A stretch of 64,000 bases of DNA from NCBI GenBank assembly GCA_002457215.1, contig NTJZ01000002.1:62001-126000 (forward strand). The letters are read 5' to 3'. This DNA is from OM182 bacterium MED-G28. GTDB lineage: Bacteria; Pseudomonadota; Gammaproteobacteria; Pseudomonadales; Pseudohongiellaceae. The notes beneath the pieces were generated by a model. That model did no database searches. It was not told the DNA's origin and saw only the letters and a list, made by a program, of their open reading frames with translations. A program made the position numbers and the translations under genes. This document shows positions 52,652-62,217 of the stretch, piece after piece. Numbering within the stretch: the stretch's first letter is position 1; each line of letters begins with the position of its first letter.

Positions 52652-54658
52652 ATGTTGAAAATAAAACCCCATGTCCTTTTGCTTGTTGCTATCTATGCTG
52701 TCCTCAGCCCAGCTGCTGTTGCGGAAGTCACTCGTATTGAGGTGATTAATGAGGAAACGTTATCTGATAGTGCTGTAGATTTTAGTTATAGAGCTATTCA
52801 TGGGGTTGTCTACTTCACCTTGGACCCTGTGGACCCATCCAATGTGGCTATTACGGATATTGCGTATGCGCCGACTAATGAACGAGGACTGGTGGAGTAT
52901 TCAGCGGATTTCAAGCTTGTAGTGCCGTCCGATTCCATTGCTAATGGCGGATTGATGTACATGGTAAATAATCGTGGCGGTGGTTCGACGCCGCCCGAAA
53001 ATTCTTTGCTACATCCACTGTCCAAACACGGATTTACCTACTTGTTAACCGGTTGGATTAATGAGATTGATGAGCGGCCTGGACGTCTTCGTTTGCATGC
53101 GCCAATCGTTGGCTCAGCGCAAGAAAGAATTACGGGAGACGTGCGCTATGAAGTAATTGTCTCTCGACCGGCCTTAGAGTCCAATATTGCGGGTGGTGGA
53201 CACCTTGCCTATGAACCTACCGCGGTAGGTTTGGAAAATGCTAGTTTAAGCGAGCGACTTTATCCAACCGATCCTCGCGTGCCGATAGAGCGGTCTCAAT
53301 TTTCGCTTGATGTAGCTGATTCTCAAAACAGCAATCAAAAGCATATTACATTGAATCTGGAGAGTGGATTTAAGCCAGGCTACATCTATGAACTAATTTA
53401 TGAGGCTATGAATCCCGTGCTAGCAGGAGCAGGTATGTCAGGGATTAGAGACCTTGTATCACTAATTCGTTATGGCGGCGAAGGAAGTGGAGAGTTACAG
53501 AATCTTGATCTTCCTACAATCGAGCATAGTGTTGCCTATGGATTTTCTCAAAGTGGCCGCTTGTTGCGCCAGTTCATGTACGATGGGTTTAATGCAGACC
53601 TAGAACAGCGACAGGTATTCGATGGTGTAGTTCCGTTTATAGCCGGTGGTGGATATGGAATGTTTAATAACCGCTTCGCTATGCCGACTCGAACTAATGG
53701 ACACCATTCAAATTACCTTTATCCCAATGATTTATTTCCTTTTACCTACGGAGACAGTACCAACCCTTTTACTGGCAATACTGACGGTGTGTTAAAGAAA
53801 GCGAGAGAAACAAACACAGTTCCGAAGGTTATGCATATCCAAACATCTAATGAATACTGGGGACGAGCCGGGTCGCTACCACACACTAACCCGCAGGGAA
53901 CTGCCGATGCGCCACTTCCTGAAGAAGTGCGCTTTTACACCATCGGTGGCTCACAGCATGGGTCCGGCAATGGTATTCCGAGTGCGGCCTCAAGTAGTCA
54001 ACTACCACGAAATCCCAGCATGTGGAACCCGATTGGGATGTCCTTAATAGTTAGCATGTATGCCTGGGTATCAGAGGGTATTGAGCCTCCAGCGTCTCGT
54101 TACCCTCGCATCGAAGATGGTTCACTAGTCACCTCCCACGTGGACGGCAGAATAAATAGTACTGCCTGGAATCGACTAAACTCTGTCATCCACCCAACTG
54201 CCATCTATCAACCGAGTCATAATAATTACGGTAGTCGCTGGGAAGAAGAGCGCATAATCGATGAGCATCCAATTTCATCGGATCACTACTACAATTCTCT
54301 CGTACCCGCAGTAGATTCTGATAATAATGACTTGAGTCATAGTACAATTTTACCGCCCACCGCAGAAGTACCACTTGCCACATTTACTTCATGGAACTTG
54401 CGTGCCATTGAAACGGGGGCAGAAAAATCACTGGCGAGATTGTCAGGCGGTTATATTCCTTATGCGAGAGATGCAGTGACTGCGTTAGCGGACAGAGATC
54501 GGCGCAGTTCTATCGAAGGGCTCTACCGCTCATTCGATGACTACTTGAAAAAATATGAAGCAGCAACAGATCTATTGATTGATTCTGGATATCTACTGCC
54601 AGGTTTTAAAGCTGTGTACATGGATATTGCAAACCATATGGAAAGTGTATTTGACTAG
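52652..54658 (+). CDS. Secreted alpha/beta-hydrolase domain protein (Abhydrolase_10-like)
   Basis: 668-aa exported protein. The ORF in the track starts at 52535, but the signal peptide (KPHVLLLVAIYAVLSPAAVA) begins at ATG 52652. Motifs such as YMVNNRGGG, LTGWINEIDERPG, the nucleophile elbow YGFSQSGRLLRQF and GGSQHGSG match the large secreted alpha/beta-hydrolase-domain proteins of oligotrophic marine gammaproteobacteria. GFSQSG contains the likely serine nucleophile and HGSG is a candidate for the catalytic histidine. Substrate unknown. Confidence 0.82.
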   Translation: MLKIKPHVLLLVAIYAVLSPAAVAEVTRIEVINEETLSDSAVDFSYRAIHGVVYFTLDPVDPSNVAITDIAYAPTNERGLVEYSADFKLVVPSDSIANGGLMYMVNNRGGGSTPPENSLLHPLSKHGFTYLLTGWINEIDERPGRLRLHAPIVGSAQERITGDVRYEVIVSRPALESNIAGGGHLAYEPTAVGLENASLSERLYPTDPRVPIERSQFSLDVADSQNSNQKHITLNLESGFKPGYIYELIYEAMNPVLAGAGMSGIRDLVSLIRYGGEGSGELQNLDLPTIEHSVAYGFSQSGRLLRQFMYDGFNADLEQRQVFDGVVPFIAGGGYGMFNNRFAMPTRTNGHHSNYLYPNDLFPFTYGDSTNPFTGNTDGVLKKARETNTVPKVMHIQTSNEYWGRAGSLPHTNPQGTADAPLPEEVRFYTIGGSQHGSGNGIPSAASSSQLPRNPSMWNPIGMSLIVSMYAWVSEGIEPPASRYPRIEDGSLVTSHVDGRINSTAWNRLNSVIHPTAIYQPSHNNYGSRWEEERIIDEHPISSDHYYNSLVPAVDSDNNDLSHSTILPPTAEVPLATFTSWNLRAIETGAEKSLARLSGGYIPYARDAVTALADRDRRSSIEGLYRSFDDYLKKYEAATDLLIDSGYLLPGFKAVYMDIANHMESVFD

Positions 54659-54825
54659 TTGTACTTAGCTGCCCCATATGTTTGGCTTTAACTTCTGCGA
54701 TATTCGGCAAACTCACTCGTTTGGACCTTACAATAACGTTGGGGTTATTAGGGCTTAGGATTAATCGAAGTCCGAAGCGATGTTTTCTAGCCGTTTACGT
54801 TACAATTTCGAAGTAACTGTCTGGT

Positions 54826-56040
54826 CTAGTCGTCGCCCGGGAAATCGAATTCCACTTTCTGTAGGTGAGGTATAGTGCAGCTGTGAGGCTCTGGATCATA
54901 GCTAACATCTGCTGGGTCTTCGCCACCTTTTAAGTTGAGAAAACTGGCACTGGTATTCGGGCCGAGACAGATAATATTAGAAACCTCCTCACTGTCTTTT
55001 ACTAATCCATCCCAGACAATGTTGGGGGTATTTACTTGCGAGATTTCATGCCAAGCCATTAGATTGCGATGTCTGGGAACAGTGCCACCGCCGCGATACT
55101 CATTGTCGTATATATAAATCTGTTCAGGGAAAGGATCGTAGTTAGGATCATCGATGGTGCGGCCACCCAACGTAAAACTGTAAACCATAATGTTTACATT
55201 GTTGTTGTCCCAAAACTCATTTTCAAATACTTCGATGTTGTCGTTAGCTAAAACTAATAAGCCAGTTCCTGGTGGGACATTGCGGACAATTGCGCCTTCT
55301 GGTGCAAAATTCTCTGTATTATTCAGATAGATTTGATTATTAAAAACACGGGTAGCTTGGCCCCCTTGCACCTCAAGGTTTGGTAAGTCGAAAACCAGAA
55401 CACCTCCTGTATTGTTGGTTGCGACATTGCCATACACATCAGCAAAGGTTGAGTTTTCAATCTCAATACCTGCAACGTTATACTCTGCCCTTGAATTGCG
55501 CACAATAATTTGACTGGATTGCCCAACATAGATGCCGGCATCTGCCGCGCCAATAGCGACAGAGCCCTCGATTAATATATTGCGCGACTGAACCGGATAA
55601 ATTCCGTAAGCCCCATTCTCTGGATCGGGCCCGTTGGTCCATTCTGTGCGTACCCTTCTGATTGTGACGTTTGTGCTTTCATTTATTTTAAGTGCGTCGC
55701 CAACAGTGTTTTCAATGGCAAGATCTTCAATAATGAAATCATCCGCGGTGACCAATAGACCTTCAGCACCTTGAGCCTGATTCGAAAACGATAGAATGGA
55801 CTCGTCCATGCCCGCACCACGAATAGTAATACCGGGAACAGTTAGAGAAAGGCTTCGGACAAAATTATGAGTGCCGGCTGGAACTTCGATTATATCACCG
55901 GGCCGGGCTTCGATAAGTTGGATTTGCAAGGTTTCCTCAAAACTAAGTTCGAGCGCTGGAGCAGGTGGCTCAGCCTCACCACAGCTTGCAAGTATACTTA
56001 TGCTCAGAAAGGCGATTAGATGCTTTGCTGATACATTCAT
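54826..56040 (-). CDS. Parallel beta-helix repeat lipoprotein (TIGR03805-like)
   Basis: 404-aa predicted lipoprotein (lipobox ILASC) with a right-handed parallel beta-helix. The N-terminal PGDIIEVPAGTHNFVRSLSL and RGAGMDESILSF are typical of TIGR03805, and repeated turns follow (for example NTVGDALKINESTNVTIRRV, NVAGIEIENSTFADVYGN). In other genomes this family is usually paired with a second uncharacterised secreted family (TIGR03806); no such partner is next to it here. Presumably it is surface-exposed or periplasmic and binds or cleaves polysaccharide; function unproven. Confidence 0.85.
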   Translation of the reverse strand: MNVSAKHLIAFLSISILASCGEAEPPAPALELSFEETLQIQLIEARPGDIIEVPAGTHNFVRSLSLTVPGITIRGAGMDESILSFSNQAQGAEGLLVTADDFIIEDLAIENTVGDALKINESTNVTIRRVRTEWTNGPDPENGAYGIYPVQSRNILIEGSVAIGAADAGIYVGQSSQIIVRNSRAEYNVAGIEIENSTFADVYGNVATNNTGGVLVFDLPNLEVQGGQATRVFNNQIYLNNTENFAPEGAIVRNVPPGTGLLVLANDNIEVFENEFWDNNNVNIMVYSFTLGGRTIDDPNYDPFPEQIYIYDNEYRGGGTVPRHRNLMAWHEISQVNTPNIVWDGLVKDSEEVSNIICLGPNTSASFLNLKGGEDPADVSYDPEPHSCTIPHLQKVEFDFPGDD

Positions 56041-56180
56041 AGTTATTCTCTCTTTGCCTATATCTTGATTCGCTTAGTCTAGCGTCAATAATGACATGAA
56101 AAGTTATAGCGCTAAATTGTTAGTTAGATAATAAAACATTTTTTGGCCTGACTTTCTGAATGAAGGTTTTTGGCAATGTT

Positions 56181-56684
56181 TCATCTGGACACAACTTCAT
56201 ACATCCATGTGTCGCCATTGGTCACTGATTCTGAGGAGCCCAACCCTTCGTTGCCATTGAAGTACTTTCTTGCCAGTTCATTCAGTACTGGAACGATTTC
56301 TGTCCCTTCCGTTATTCTCTCAAGGCGTTGTTCGTAGAGATTGCCATCAATCCGCAAAATGATGCGGTCATCATTTTCCAGATAATGTGGCCATTGTTTC
56401 CAGATTCTGCCTTGGGCGGTATTCATGTAGCCGCTAACAACGAATAAACGCTCCTCATGAACTGCGAGCCAGACTGTACGAGAACGGTTTGGATCAAGAG
56501 TCTGGAACTCGATGAGATCTCGATCAGTTAAATAACTCCAATCACTTGGAGCCTCGGTTAGTTCGCCAGTTGAAAAGGGACCTCCTGTGAATATTTCTAT
56601 TGGGCCATCGGTAAAGCGCATACTGAATAGAAATACCCCAACCATGAAAGCCGTAATGCCCAGCCATTTAAGAACTTTTTTCAT
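56181..56684 (-). CDS. Membrane-anchored small protein, PNPOx-like split barrel suspected (member 1)
   Basis: 167-aa protein with one N-terminal membrane helix (WLGITAFMVGVFLFSM), then a soluble beta-rich domain with APSDWSYLTD, RTVWLAVHEERLFVVSG, IWKQWPHYLENDD and VVSR at the end. The pattern resembles deazaflavin/FMN-binding split-barrel proteins, but that is only a fold impression. It is divergent from member 2 (56855) and shares motifs with member 3 (62218). The domain probably faces the periplasm. Cofactor residues cannot be identified with confidence. Confidence 0.6.
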   Translation of the reverse strand: MKKVLKWLGITAFMVGVFLFSMRFTDGPIEIFTGGPFSTGELTEAPSDWSYLTDRDLIEFQTLDPNRSRTVWLAVHEERLFVVSGYMNTAQGRIWKQWPHYLENDDRIILRIDGNLYEQRLERITEGTEIVPVLNELARKYFNGNEGLGSSESVTNGDTWMYEVVSR

Positions 56685-56854
56685 TAGAAACCCCCTGTAT
56701 GTATGATTGGAAACTTACGCGGTATTGAGCGGATTGGCTAGGCCCAATGAGAGTAATATTGATGTTTAATCCGGCGAACCTTCACTATCAATAGAGACTT
56801 TAATTGATTAGAGTAATATCAATAGGCTGGCGGCGGGAAAAGGGAAGCAAATCA

Positions 56855-57265
56855 ATGATGAAAAGATTCAAATGGTTCTTAGGTTCAATAATGGGATTAG
56901 TCGCGCTATTACTCGTACTGCAAACCATTGCCTCTGAACGGATAGAAGTAGTTGAGTTGCATACCCTTGATGAATTAGGAGAAGAGGTGACCACGAGATT
57001 GTGGGTAGTCGATGACGATGGTTATCAATATTTGCGCGTCGGCGCAACTGGATCAGATTGGTTTACCCGTTTACAGGTAAACAATGAATTTGACGTCACG
57101 CGTAATGGTCGCCGTTACACTTACACAGCTAAATTAAGAGGAGAGAAGAGCTTAGGAATAAATGCCTTGATGCAAGAGAAGTATACTTGGGGCGATACAT
57201 TCTTTGCGATCATGACTGGGAGTCGAGAGGGTTCTATTCCAGTTGAACTGCACTTGGCTAACTAA
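56855..57265 (+). CDS. Membrane-anchored small protein, PNPOx-like split barrel suspected (member 2)
   Basis: 136-aa protein with a membrane anchor (GSIMGLVALLLVLQTI) followed by VVELHTLDELGEEVTTRLWVV, YQYLRVGATGSDWFTRLQVN and a basic strand RNGRRYTYTAKL. The WVV...G...W spacing parallels member 1. The ATG at 56855 has AGGGAA upstream; the TTG-initiated extension in the track is rejected. It is divergent from member 1 over a 170-nt gap. The trio may represent one domain family; see findings. Confidence 0.6.
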   Translation: MMKRFKWFLGSIMGLVALLLVLQTIASERIEVVELHTLDELGEEVTTRLWVVDDDGYQYLRVGATGSDWFTRLQVNNEFDVTRNGRRYTYTAKLRGEKSLGINALMQEKYTWGDTFFAIMTGSREGSIPVELHLAN

Positions 57266-57540
57266 AATGCTTGTAAAGGACTCATAATCCTACTAGCTTG
57301 TTAACTGAAAGGTTAGGCGCTTTATGACATCCTCCTAGACAGATGAATTATGCTTGCTGATTCAAATGGTTCTTGAAAGATTTGTAAATTGGGCATGCAA
57401 TAAAAAAAGTGGCACGATTAGGCAGCTTAATAAATAATGGAAAAAAGAGTTCCGGAGGGTATGGGCCGGGCTTCCGAGAAGTTCAAACCAGAAGCCTAAG
57501 ACAAAATGGCAGTACAGCATTGAAGAAACTACGGAGAATA

Positions 57541-58350
57541 ATGGTGAAAAAAATACTATTTACAGCGATCGCTCTATTAATTGTATCCAATGCCAACGCA
57601 GATCTAAAACTTTATGTGTTTGATTGTGGCCACTTAAGCTTTTCCGACGTCAGCAACTTTGGTATCACAAATGAAGAAACAGAAGTAAGGGAATTATTTG
57701 TACCGTGTTATTTGATAGATCATCCGGATGGAAAAATGATTTGGGATGCAGGACTTCCACTCGACATTGTTGGTCCTAGGCAACAAGACGCCACTAGTTG
57801 GTACGAAAATTCAATAATTGACCAGCTTGATGCCATCGGTGTTTCTCCACAGGACATTGGTTACACTGCTTACTCTCATTTTCATTATGATCATGTTGGT
57901 GCGGCGAATGAGTTTAGTGCTGCAACGTTGCTGATACAAGAAACAGAATATATGGCGGCTTTTCACGATGCAGAATCTAATCCTGTTTTTCGTCCACCGT
58001 TGTACAGTGAATTAATAAATTCTACTAAAGTTTTATTGCAAGGAGATCACGATGTTTTTGGGGACGGTAGTGTCATAATAATATCCGCTCCTGGCCATAC
58101 TCCAGGTCATCAGGTACTCAAATTAGAACTAGAAAATTTTGGTCCTCTTGTGCTTTCTGGAGATCTCTACCATTTCGAAATTAGTCGTCAATTACGTAGA
58201 ACGCCTGTTTTTAATACCGATGCTGAAGAAACATTGCGCTCTATGAACAGAGTAGAAGTGCTGACTCAAGAAGCCGGTGCGACTTTCTGGATGGAGCATA
58301 GTTTGGAACTGGCAAATTCGCTAAATTTGGCGCCTTACTATTACGATTAG
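57541..58350 (+). CDS. Secreted MBL-fold hydrolase (AHL-lactonase-like)
   Basis: 269-aa metallo-beta-lactamase-fold enzyme with a signal peptide (MVKKILFTAIALLIVSNANA). The metal-binding motif SHFHYDHVGAANEF, with HxHxDH, and APGHTPGHQ, LSGDLYHF and WMEHS provide the usual dinuclear zinc ligands. Family members include N-acyl-homoserine lactonases and other lactone or ester hydrolases. ATG 57541 has GGAGA 5 nt upstream; the 44-residue extension in the track is unlikely. It is exported, so it would act on periplasmic or external lactones. Confidence 0.87.
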   Translation: MVKKILFTAIALLIVSNANADLKLYVFDCGHLSFSDVSNFGITNEETEVRELFVPCYLIDHPDGKMIWDAGLPLDIVGPRQQDATSWYENSIIDQLDAIGVSPQDIGYTAYSHFHYDHVGAANEFSAATLLIQETEYMAAFHDAESNPVFRPPLYSELINSTKVLLQGDHDVFGDGSVIIISAPGHTPGHQVLKLELENFGPLVLSGDLYHFEISRQLRRTPVFNTDAEETLRSMNRVEVLTQEAGATFWMEHSLELANSLNLAPYYYD

Positions 58351-58392
58351 GATTTAAAACTAATTAGTACTAACCCCGAATGGGAGAATTCT

Positions 58393-58662
58393 TTGTTTAC
58401 TTACTCACTCTGGTTTAAGTCCTTATTTTGTGGATTTTTAGTGGGTATTATATTCTTAACAATTGCGCCACTTGGTCTTGCCATATCGTTTATAGAAAGT
58501 TTGAAACCTATTCTTGCTCCAGGCACTTATTTGTCTGAGCTAATTCTTGGTGGATCAAGTGGTCTGCTGTATTTTATTATCACCATTGTGGCTAATGGGC
58601 TAATCTATACATCGGCTTTTTTTATTCTATTTCTTGCGCGTAAAAAAAATAAGAATTCTTAG
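58393..58662 (+). CDS. Hypothetical 89-aa membrane protein
   Basis: Small protein with two predicted membrane helices (LFCGFLVGIIFLTIAPLGLA and LYFIITIVANGLIYTSAFF) and a basic C-terminus (RKKNKNS). The start is TTG with GGGAG 9 nt upstream. It lies 42 nt after the lactonase-like gene, so it is probably co-transcribed. I do not recognise its family. Confidence 0.55.
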   Translation: MFTYSLWFKSLFCGFLVGIIFLTIAPLGLAISFIESLKPILAPGTYLSELILGGSSGLLYFIITIVANGLIYTSAFFILFLARKKNKNS

Positions 58663-58727
58663 TTTTTCGATATCGTGCGATTGTTCGACCAGTCTTATCG
58701 CTCATACGTGATGAGCGGCAGGCTTGT

Positions 58728-59855
58728 CTAGATAAGCCCGGAAATGGCACGAACACGGTGACTTTCGCTGTCGGTGACATATACGAGACCGTCGTGAACA
58801 CAAACACCATGAGGACGGTTCGTCATGCAGTTTAGTGGATCGCCATCGGGTCCATCACCTCGTTCACCATTGCCAAGCACGGTATCTATGAGTCCGGTAG
58901 CCAAAGACATGCGGCGGATTACATGATTCTCGGTGTCTACAATGTACAAGGAATGATCCTGGCGTGAGTACGCGATTCCCTTAGGCCCATTAAAAGTACA
59001 GTTGATTGCAGGGCCGCCGTCCCCGGTGTATCCCTGCTCTCCAGTTCCAGCAATTCGCTGCAGTTGGTTGCCCGCTATGTCAATCTGAAAAATCGCGTTG
59101 CCTTCTCTTAATACCAAATAGGCGTTGCCATCAGGGTCAGTATCTATAGATCGCGGCCCTAATAATGGTGTTCCTTCTAGAGGGCCGGTATCTGGTGTTT
59201 GAACGCGCTCGCCAGTGCCAGACAAGGTGCTAATAATTCCAGTCTCGCGGCTTACAATCCGGAGGCGGTGATTACCGATATCGCATATGAGTAAGTTGCC
59301 ACTAGAATCAAAAGCGATACTATGAGGACGATTGAGCTGCGACAAGACTGCTGATCTACCATCACCACTGTCACCCGGTTCACCATTACCGGCCAGGGTT
59401 GTGACTAAACCAGATTGGGCAGCGATGCGTCTTACGCTATGTGAGTCCCGTTCAACAATATAGAGATTGCCCTGCTCATCCCAGCGAATTTCATGGGGTG
59501 CATTGAAGGATGTCTCTCTAGGCCTGCGGGATTCGGCTATAAATCCTTTTTCACCATTACCAGCGATAGTACTTAACCTATTGGTTTCCAAATTTAAGCG
59601 GCGGGTTCTTCCCGTATCGACTTCACAGAAGTAAAGGTCATCGCCAGGACCGATGACTACTCCATAGGGATTATTTACAGGCGTTTCAGTTGCGATGATC
59701 CCGCCACGACCTTCCTCTTCGTAGCCCGCAACTCCAGTTCCAGCAACAGTAGACACTCGCCAGCTTTGTTGTGCGATACTTATTCGCGGAATAGCAAAAG
59801 CAGTGGAAGCGACTGCTACCGCTTGTAAAAAAGAACGCCTGGTTGAATTAGTCAT
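58728..59855 (-). CDS. Tat-exported NHL-repeat beta-propeller protein
   Basis: 375-aa protein with a twin-arginine signal (TRRSFLQAVAVAS, cut near SIAQQ) and six NHL blades visible as a repeated turn. The blades include VAGTGVAGYEEEG, IAGNGEKGFIAES, LAGNGEPGDSGDG, IAGTGEQGYTGDG and VLGNGERGDGPDG. Such propellers bind ligands or partners, and some have lyase or gluconolactonase-like activity; no catalytic signature is seen. It shares the genomic neighbourhood with the secreted lactonase-like and dienelactone-hydrolase-like enzymes. Confidence 0.85.
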   Translation of the reverse strand: MTNSTRRSFLQAVAVASTAFAIPRISIAQQSWRVSTVAGTGVAGYEEEGRGGIIATETPVNNPYGVVIGPGDDLYFCEVDTGRTRRLNLETNRLSTIAGNGEKGFIAESRRPRETSFNAPHEIRWDEQGNLYIVERDSHSVRRIAAQSGLVTTLAGNGEPGDSGDGRSAVLSQLNRPHSIAFDSSGNLLICDIGNHRLRIVSRETGIISTLSGTGERVQTPDTGPLEGTPLLGPRSIDTDPDGNAYLVLREGNAIFQIDIAGNQLQRIAGTGEQGYTGDGGPAINCTFNGPKGIAYSRQDHSLYIVDTENHVIRRMSLATGLIDTVLGNGERGDGPDGDPLNCMTNRPHGVCVHDGLVYVTDSESHRVRAISGLI

Positions 59856-60315
59856 AATTTCACCTTTCTAGGTTAGCGTTAGTCCAGGAGTGAATTTATT
59901 GAATCTCTTAAGTTTGCCTTCTATTTGTCGTTAGTCAAGTCTCCGGTAATGGTATCAAACTTGGAATTAAAACTTGTAATTAGTGGGGTTACTTTTACTC
60001 TCCCGCTAAAACACTGTTCTACTTCTGCTGTTATCATCTAGACTGTTTTTTCGCCGCGACTACGTAAGACATTTGCTAACAATACCGCTGTGAGCACTAT
60101 TCTGCTCGGCAAAGGAAATGATAAGGCCACAGTAACGCTGAAAACAGGGCTTGTGTTTTAAGTCTGTCCCAAATATTCTCCTGTTACTGCTATTGTAAGA
60201 ACCGATGAGGGCACTAACGCTAGAACAAACACAAGAACAGCTCCCGTGCATTTACTGTTTGAAGTAGGCAAGCAAATGCGAATGAGAGCGAAAGAAAGAT
60301 TGAAGGAGAAGCTCA
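59856..60315. other. Intergenic region, no gene seen
   Basis: 460 nt between divergent NHL and dienelactone hydrolase genes. The 63-aa minus-strand ORF at 60060 has no signature and is not supported. A 9-bp inverted repeat CTTGTGTTT (60150-60158) / AAACACAAG (60227-60235) is the only structure noted. Confidence 0.5.
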
Positions 60316-61194
60316 ATGTGCGATAACGATACACAAAAAGATGTAGACGAGTATTTAAGCCGCCACCCCGAAATGACGCGCCGGGATTTCACTAAATTAG
60401 CAACAGGTGCTGGTCTGGCGATGATGTTCCCACCAATGGCTAACGCCCAATCGGTGACGGAACGTGATGTGGAAATTCGAACACCCGATGGCGTTGCAGA
60501 TTGTTATTTTGTGACTCCTTCAAGAGGAGCCCATGCGGCTGTCTTGGTGTGGCCCGATATTCTTGCCTTGCGACCAGCCTTCCGAGAAATGGGTAAGCGC
60601 TTGGCGCGTTCTGGTTATGCGGTTTTAACGGTTAATCCTTTTTATCGTGATTCTCGTGCGCCAGTTGTGGGTCGAGGTGCAAGTTTTGGACAACCTGAAA
60701 TTCGAGAGATTGTATTGCCAATGGCGGGCAACCTGAACGCAGATACTCATGTTACTGATGCTCGGGCTTTTGTTAGTTGGTTAGATGATCAGCCTGAAGT
60801 CGACACCAACAAAGGCATAGGCACAACAGGCTATTGCATGGGTGGCCCAATGGTTATGCGAACTGTAGCTGCAGTTCCTGACAGATTGGCCGCAGGTGCA
60901 ACCTTTCATGGCGGTGGATTGGCGACAGGGAATCCGGACAGCCCGCATTTGCTCATTCCAGATACTCGAGCATCAATGCTGCATTGTGTTGCCCAGAATG
61001 ACGATGATAATAATCCGCAAGCAAAAGAAACGCTTCGCGAAGCTTATGCGGCATCGAGCATTAACGCAGAAATCGAAGTGTACGACGACGCGATGCATGG
61101 TTGGTGCGCCATCGATTCACAGGTTTACCACCAAGCCCAGGCAGAGCGAGCTTGGAGTCGGTTATTGAATTTGTTTGAAAACAATCTAGGCTAG
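60316..61194 (+). CDS. Tat-exported dienelactone hydrolase family protein
   Basis: 292-aa protein with a twin-arginine signal (MTRRDFTKLATGAGLAMMF) that begins unusually late, after 19 residues of acidic N-terminus. The alpha/beta-hydrolase domain has the cysteine nucleophile elbow GYCMGGPMV, as in dienelactone hydrolase. QNDDDNN offers the acid and MHGWC the histidine of the Cys-Asp-His triad. AAGGAG precedes the ATG. The role is probably ester or lactone cleavage in the periplasm; substrate unknown. A bidirectional terminator follows. Confidence 0.88.
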   Translation: MCDNDTQKDVDEYLSRHPEMTRRDFTKLATGAGLAMMFPPMANAQSVTERDVEIRTPDGVADCYFVTPSRGAHAAVLVWPDILALRPAFREMGKRLARSGYAVLTVNPFYRDSRAPVVGRGASFGQPEIREIVLPMAGNLNADTHVTDARAFVSWLDDQPEVDTNKGIGTTGYCMGGPMVMRTVAAVPDRLAAGATFHGGGLATGNPDSPHLLIPDTRASMLHCVAQNDDDNNPQAKETLREAYAASSINAEIEVYDDAMHGWCAIDSQVYHQAQAERAWSRLLNLFENNLG

Positions 61195-61221
61195 TTATAG
61201 CTGTACAGAGAAGGCTAGTAT

Positions 61222-61252
61222 AAAAGGCGGTGAGAATTCATCGCCTTTTTTG
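61222..61252 (+). terminator. Bidirectional rho-independent terminator
   Basis: AAAAGGCG-GTGA-gaat-TCA(T)-CGCCTTTT forms a 12-bp stem (one G-U) with a T run on the plus strand and, read in reverse, a shorter T run. It is shared by the convergent genes ending at 61194 and 61259. Confidence 0.85.
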
Positions 61253-61258
61253 TATGAA

Positions 61259-62206
61259 TTACCGATTTTCTATATTGGCTTTCTTTGTCCAGTAAATATC
61301 AAAACTTCCTAAATTATTATCGGAACGTGAAGAGAACCAAGAAAAAGAGTCAGCACCAGGCGGCAATGCAGGGCACATATCCTCGGCTGAGGTATTTACC
61401 GTTGGCCCCAGGTTAAAGGAAGTATCCCAGCTGTTAGGCCCCATTTGCATTGCACCATAAATGTCTCTTCCTCCAAAACCACCTGGACGCGTTGAAGTGA
61501 AATACACCATACCGTCGGTGTCCTGGGTGAAGTGAAATTCTTCTGCAGCTGTGTTTATGTTCGGGCCTTGGTTTATAGGGTCCATCCAGTTGCCGGCCTC
61601 ATCTTTTTGGCTACAATAAATGTCAGAACCACCATAGCCTCCAGTTCGCATCGAAGCGAAACATAGTGTCACGCCATCCTGGAGAATCGCTGGACAGTGC
61701 TCGTTACCTTCGTCAGTACTAATGGGATAGGGGAGTAATTCAGGTTCCGTCCATGCGCCGTTTACTTTGTTGGTAACAAAGAGGTCAATTGCATTGCCAT
61801 CTGAGGCCAATCGATCCGACCTAAAATAGATGGTATTGCCGTCTGCCGTAATCCATGGTTCGCGATCATCCCCGGCGCGCAGGGGGTGGACATCTGTCGC
61901 AGGCGCCGCGTTGATGGGAATTCCCATGTTAATTGGGGTATCCCAGCTTCCTTTTTCTTCGTTAAAGCTTGCTAAATAGAGATCTTTTGGGTCACCGGGT
62001 GCTACTGCCATGTCTTGACGAGCGCTGCAATAAACCATGGTGCCGTCATCGGCAAAAGATAATTCTCCCTCTGCCCACATGGTGTTAATAGGTGCACCAA
62101 AATTATGGACGGCCAGATCGATCCAACTGCGTTCTTGAGCTTGAGCAGAGAAACTAATAAAACTAAGCATAATGATTAGGCTTGGGTAAGAAAACATTGC
62201 TTTCAT
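61259..62206 (-). CDS. Secreted PD40-repeat beta-propeller protein
   Basis: 315-aa protein. ATG 62206 (MKAMFSYPS), with AGAGGAA upstream, starts a signal peptide ending near FSAQAQ; the track's extension to 62251 overlaps the preceding gene and is rejected. Repeated PD40 blades are visible, such as GGSDIYCSQKDEAGNW, YFTSTRPGGFGGRDIYG and WFSSRSDNNLGSFDIYW. The latter resemble OmpA/Pal-associated TolB-like propellers. Function is unknown. It lies 12 nt downstream of the small anchored protein (member 3), so probably in the same operon. Confidence 0.85.
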   Translation of the reverse strand: MKAMFSYPSLIIMLSFISFSAQAQERSWIDLAVHNFGAPINTMWAEGELSFADDGTMVYCSARQDMAVAPGDPKDLYLASFNEEKGSWDTPINMGIPINAAPATDVHPLRAGDDREPWITADGNTIYFRSDRLASDGNAIDLFVTNKVNGAWTEPELLPYPISTDEGNEHCPAILQDGVTLCFASMRTGGYGGSDIYCSQKDEAGNWMDPINQGPNINTAAEEFHFTQDTDGMVYFTSTRPGGFGGRDIYGAMQMGPNSWDTSFNLGPTVNTSAEDMCPALPPGADSFSWFSSRSDNNLGSFDIYWTKKANIENR

Positions 62207-62217
62207 AATGTTCCTCT

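Noticed and set aside
60060-60251. 63-aa minus-strand ORF in the gap before the dienelactone hydrolase
   Set aside because: No ribosome binding site, no domain and no conserved pattern; likely chance.
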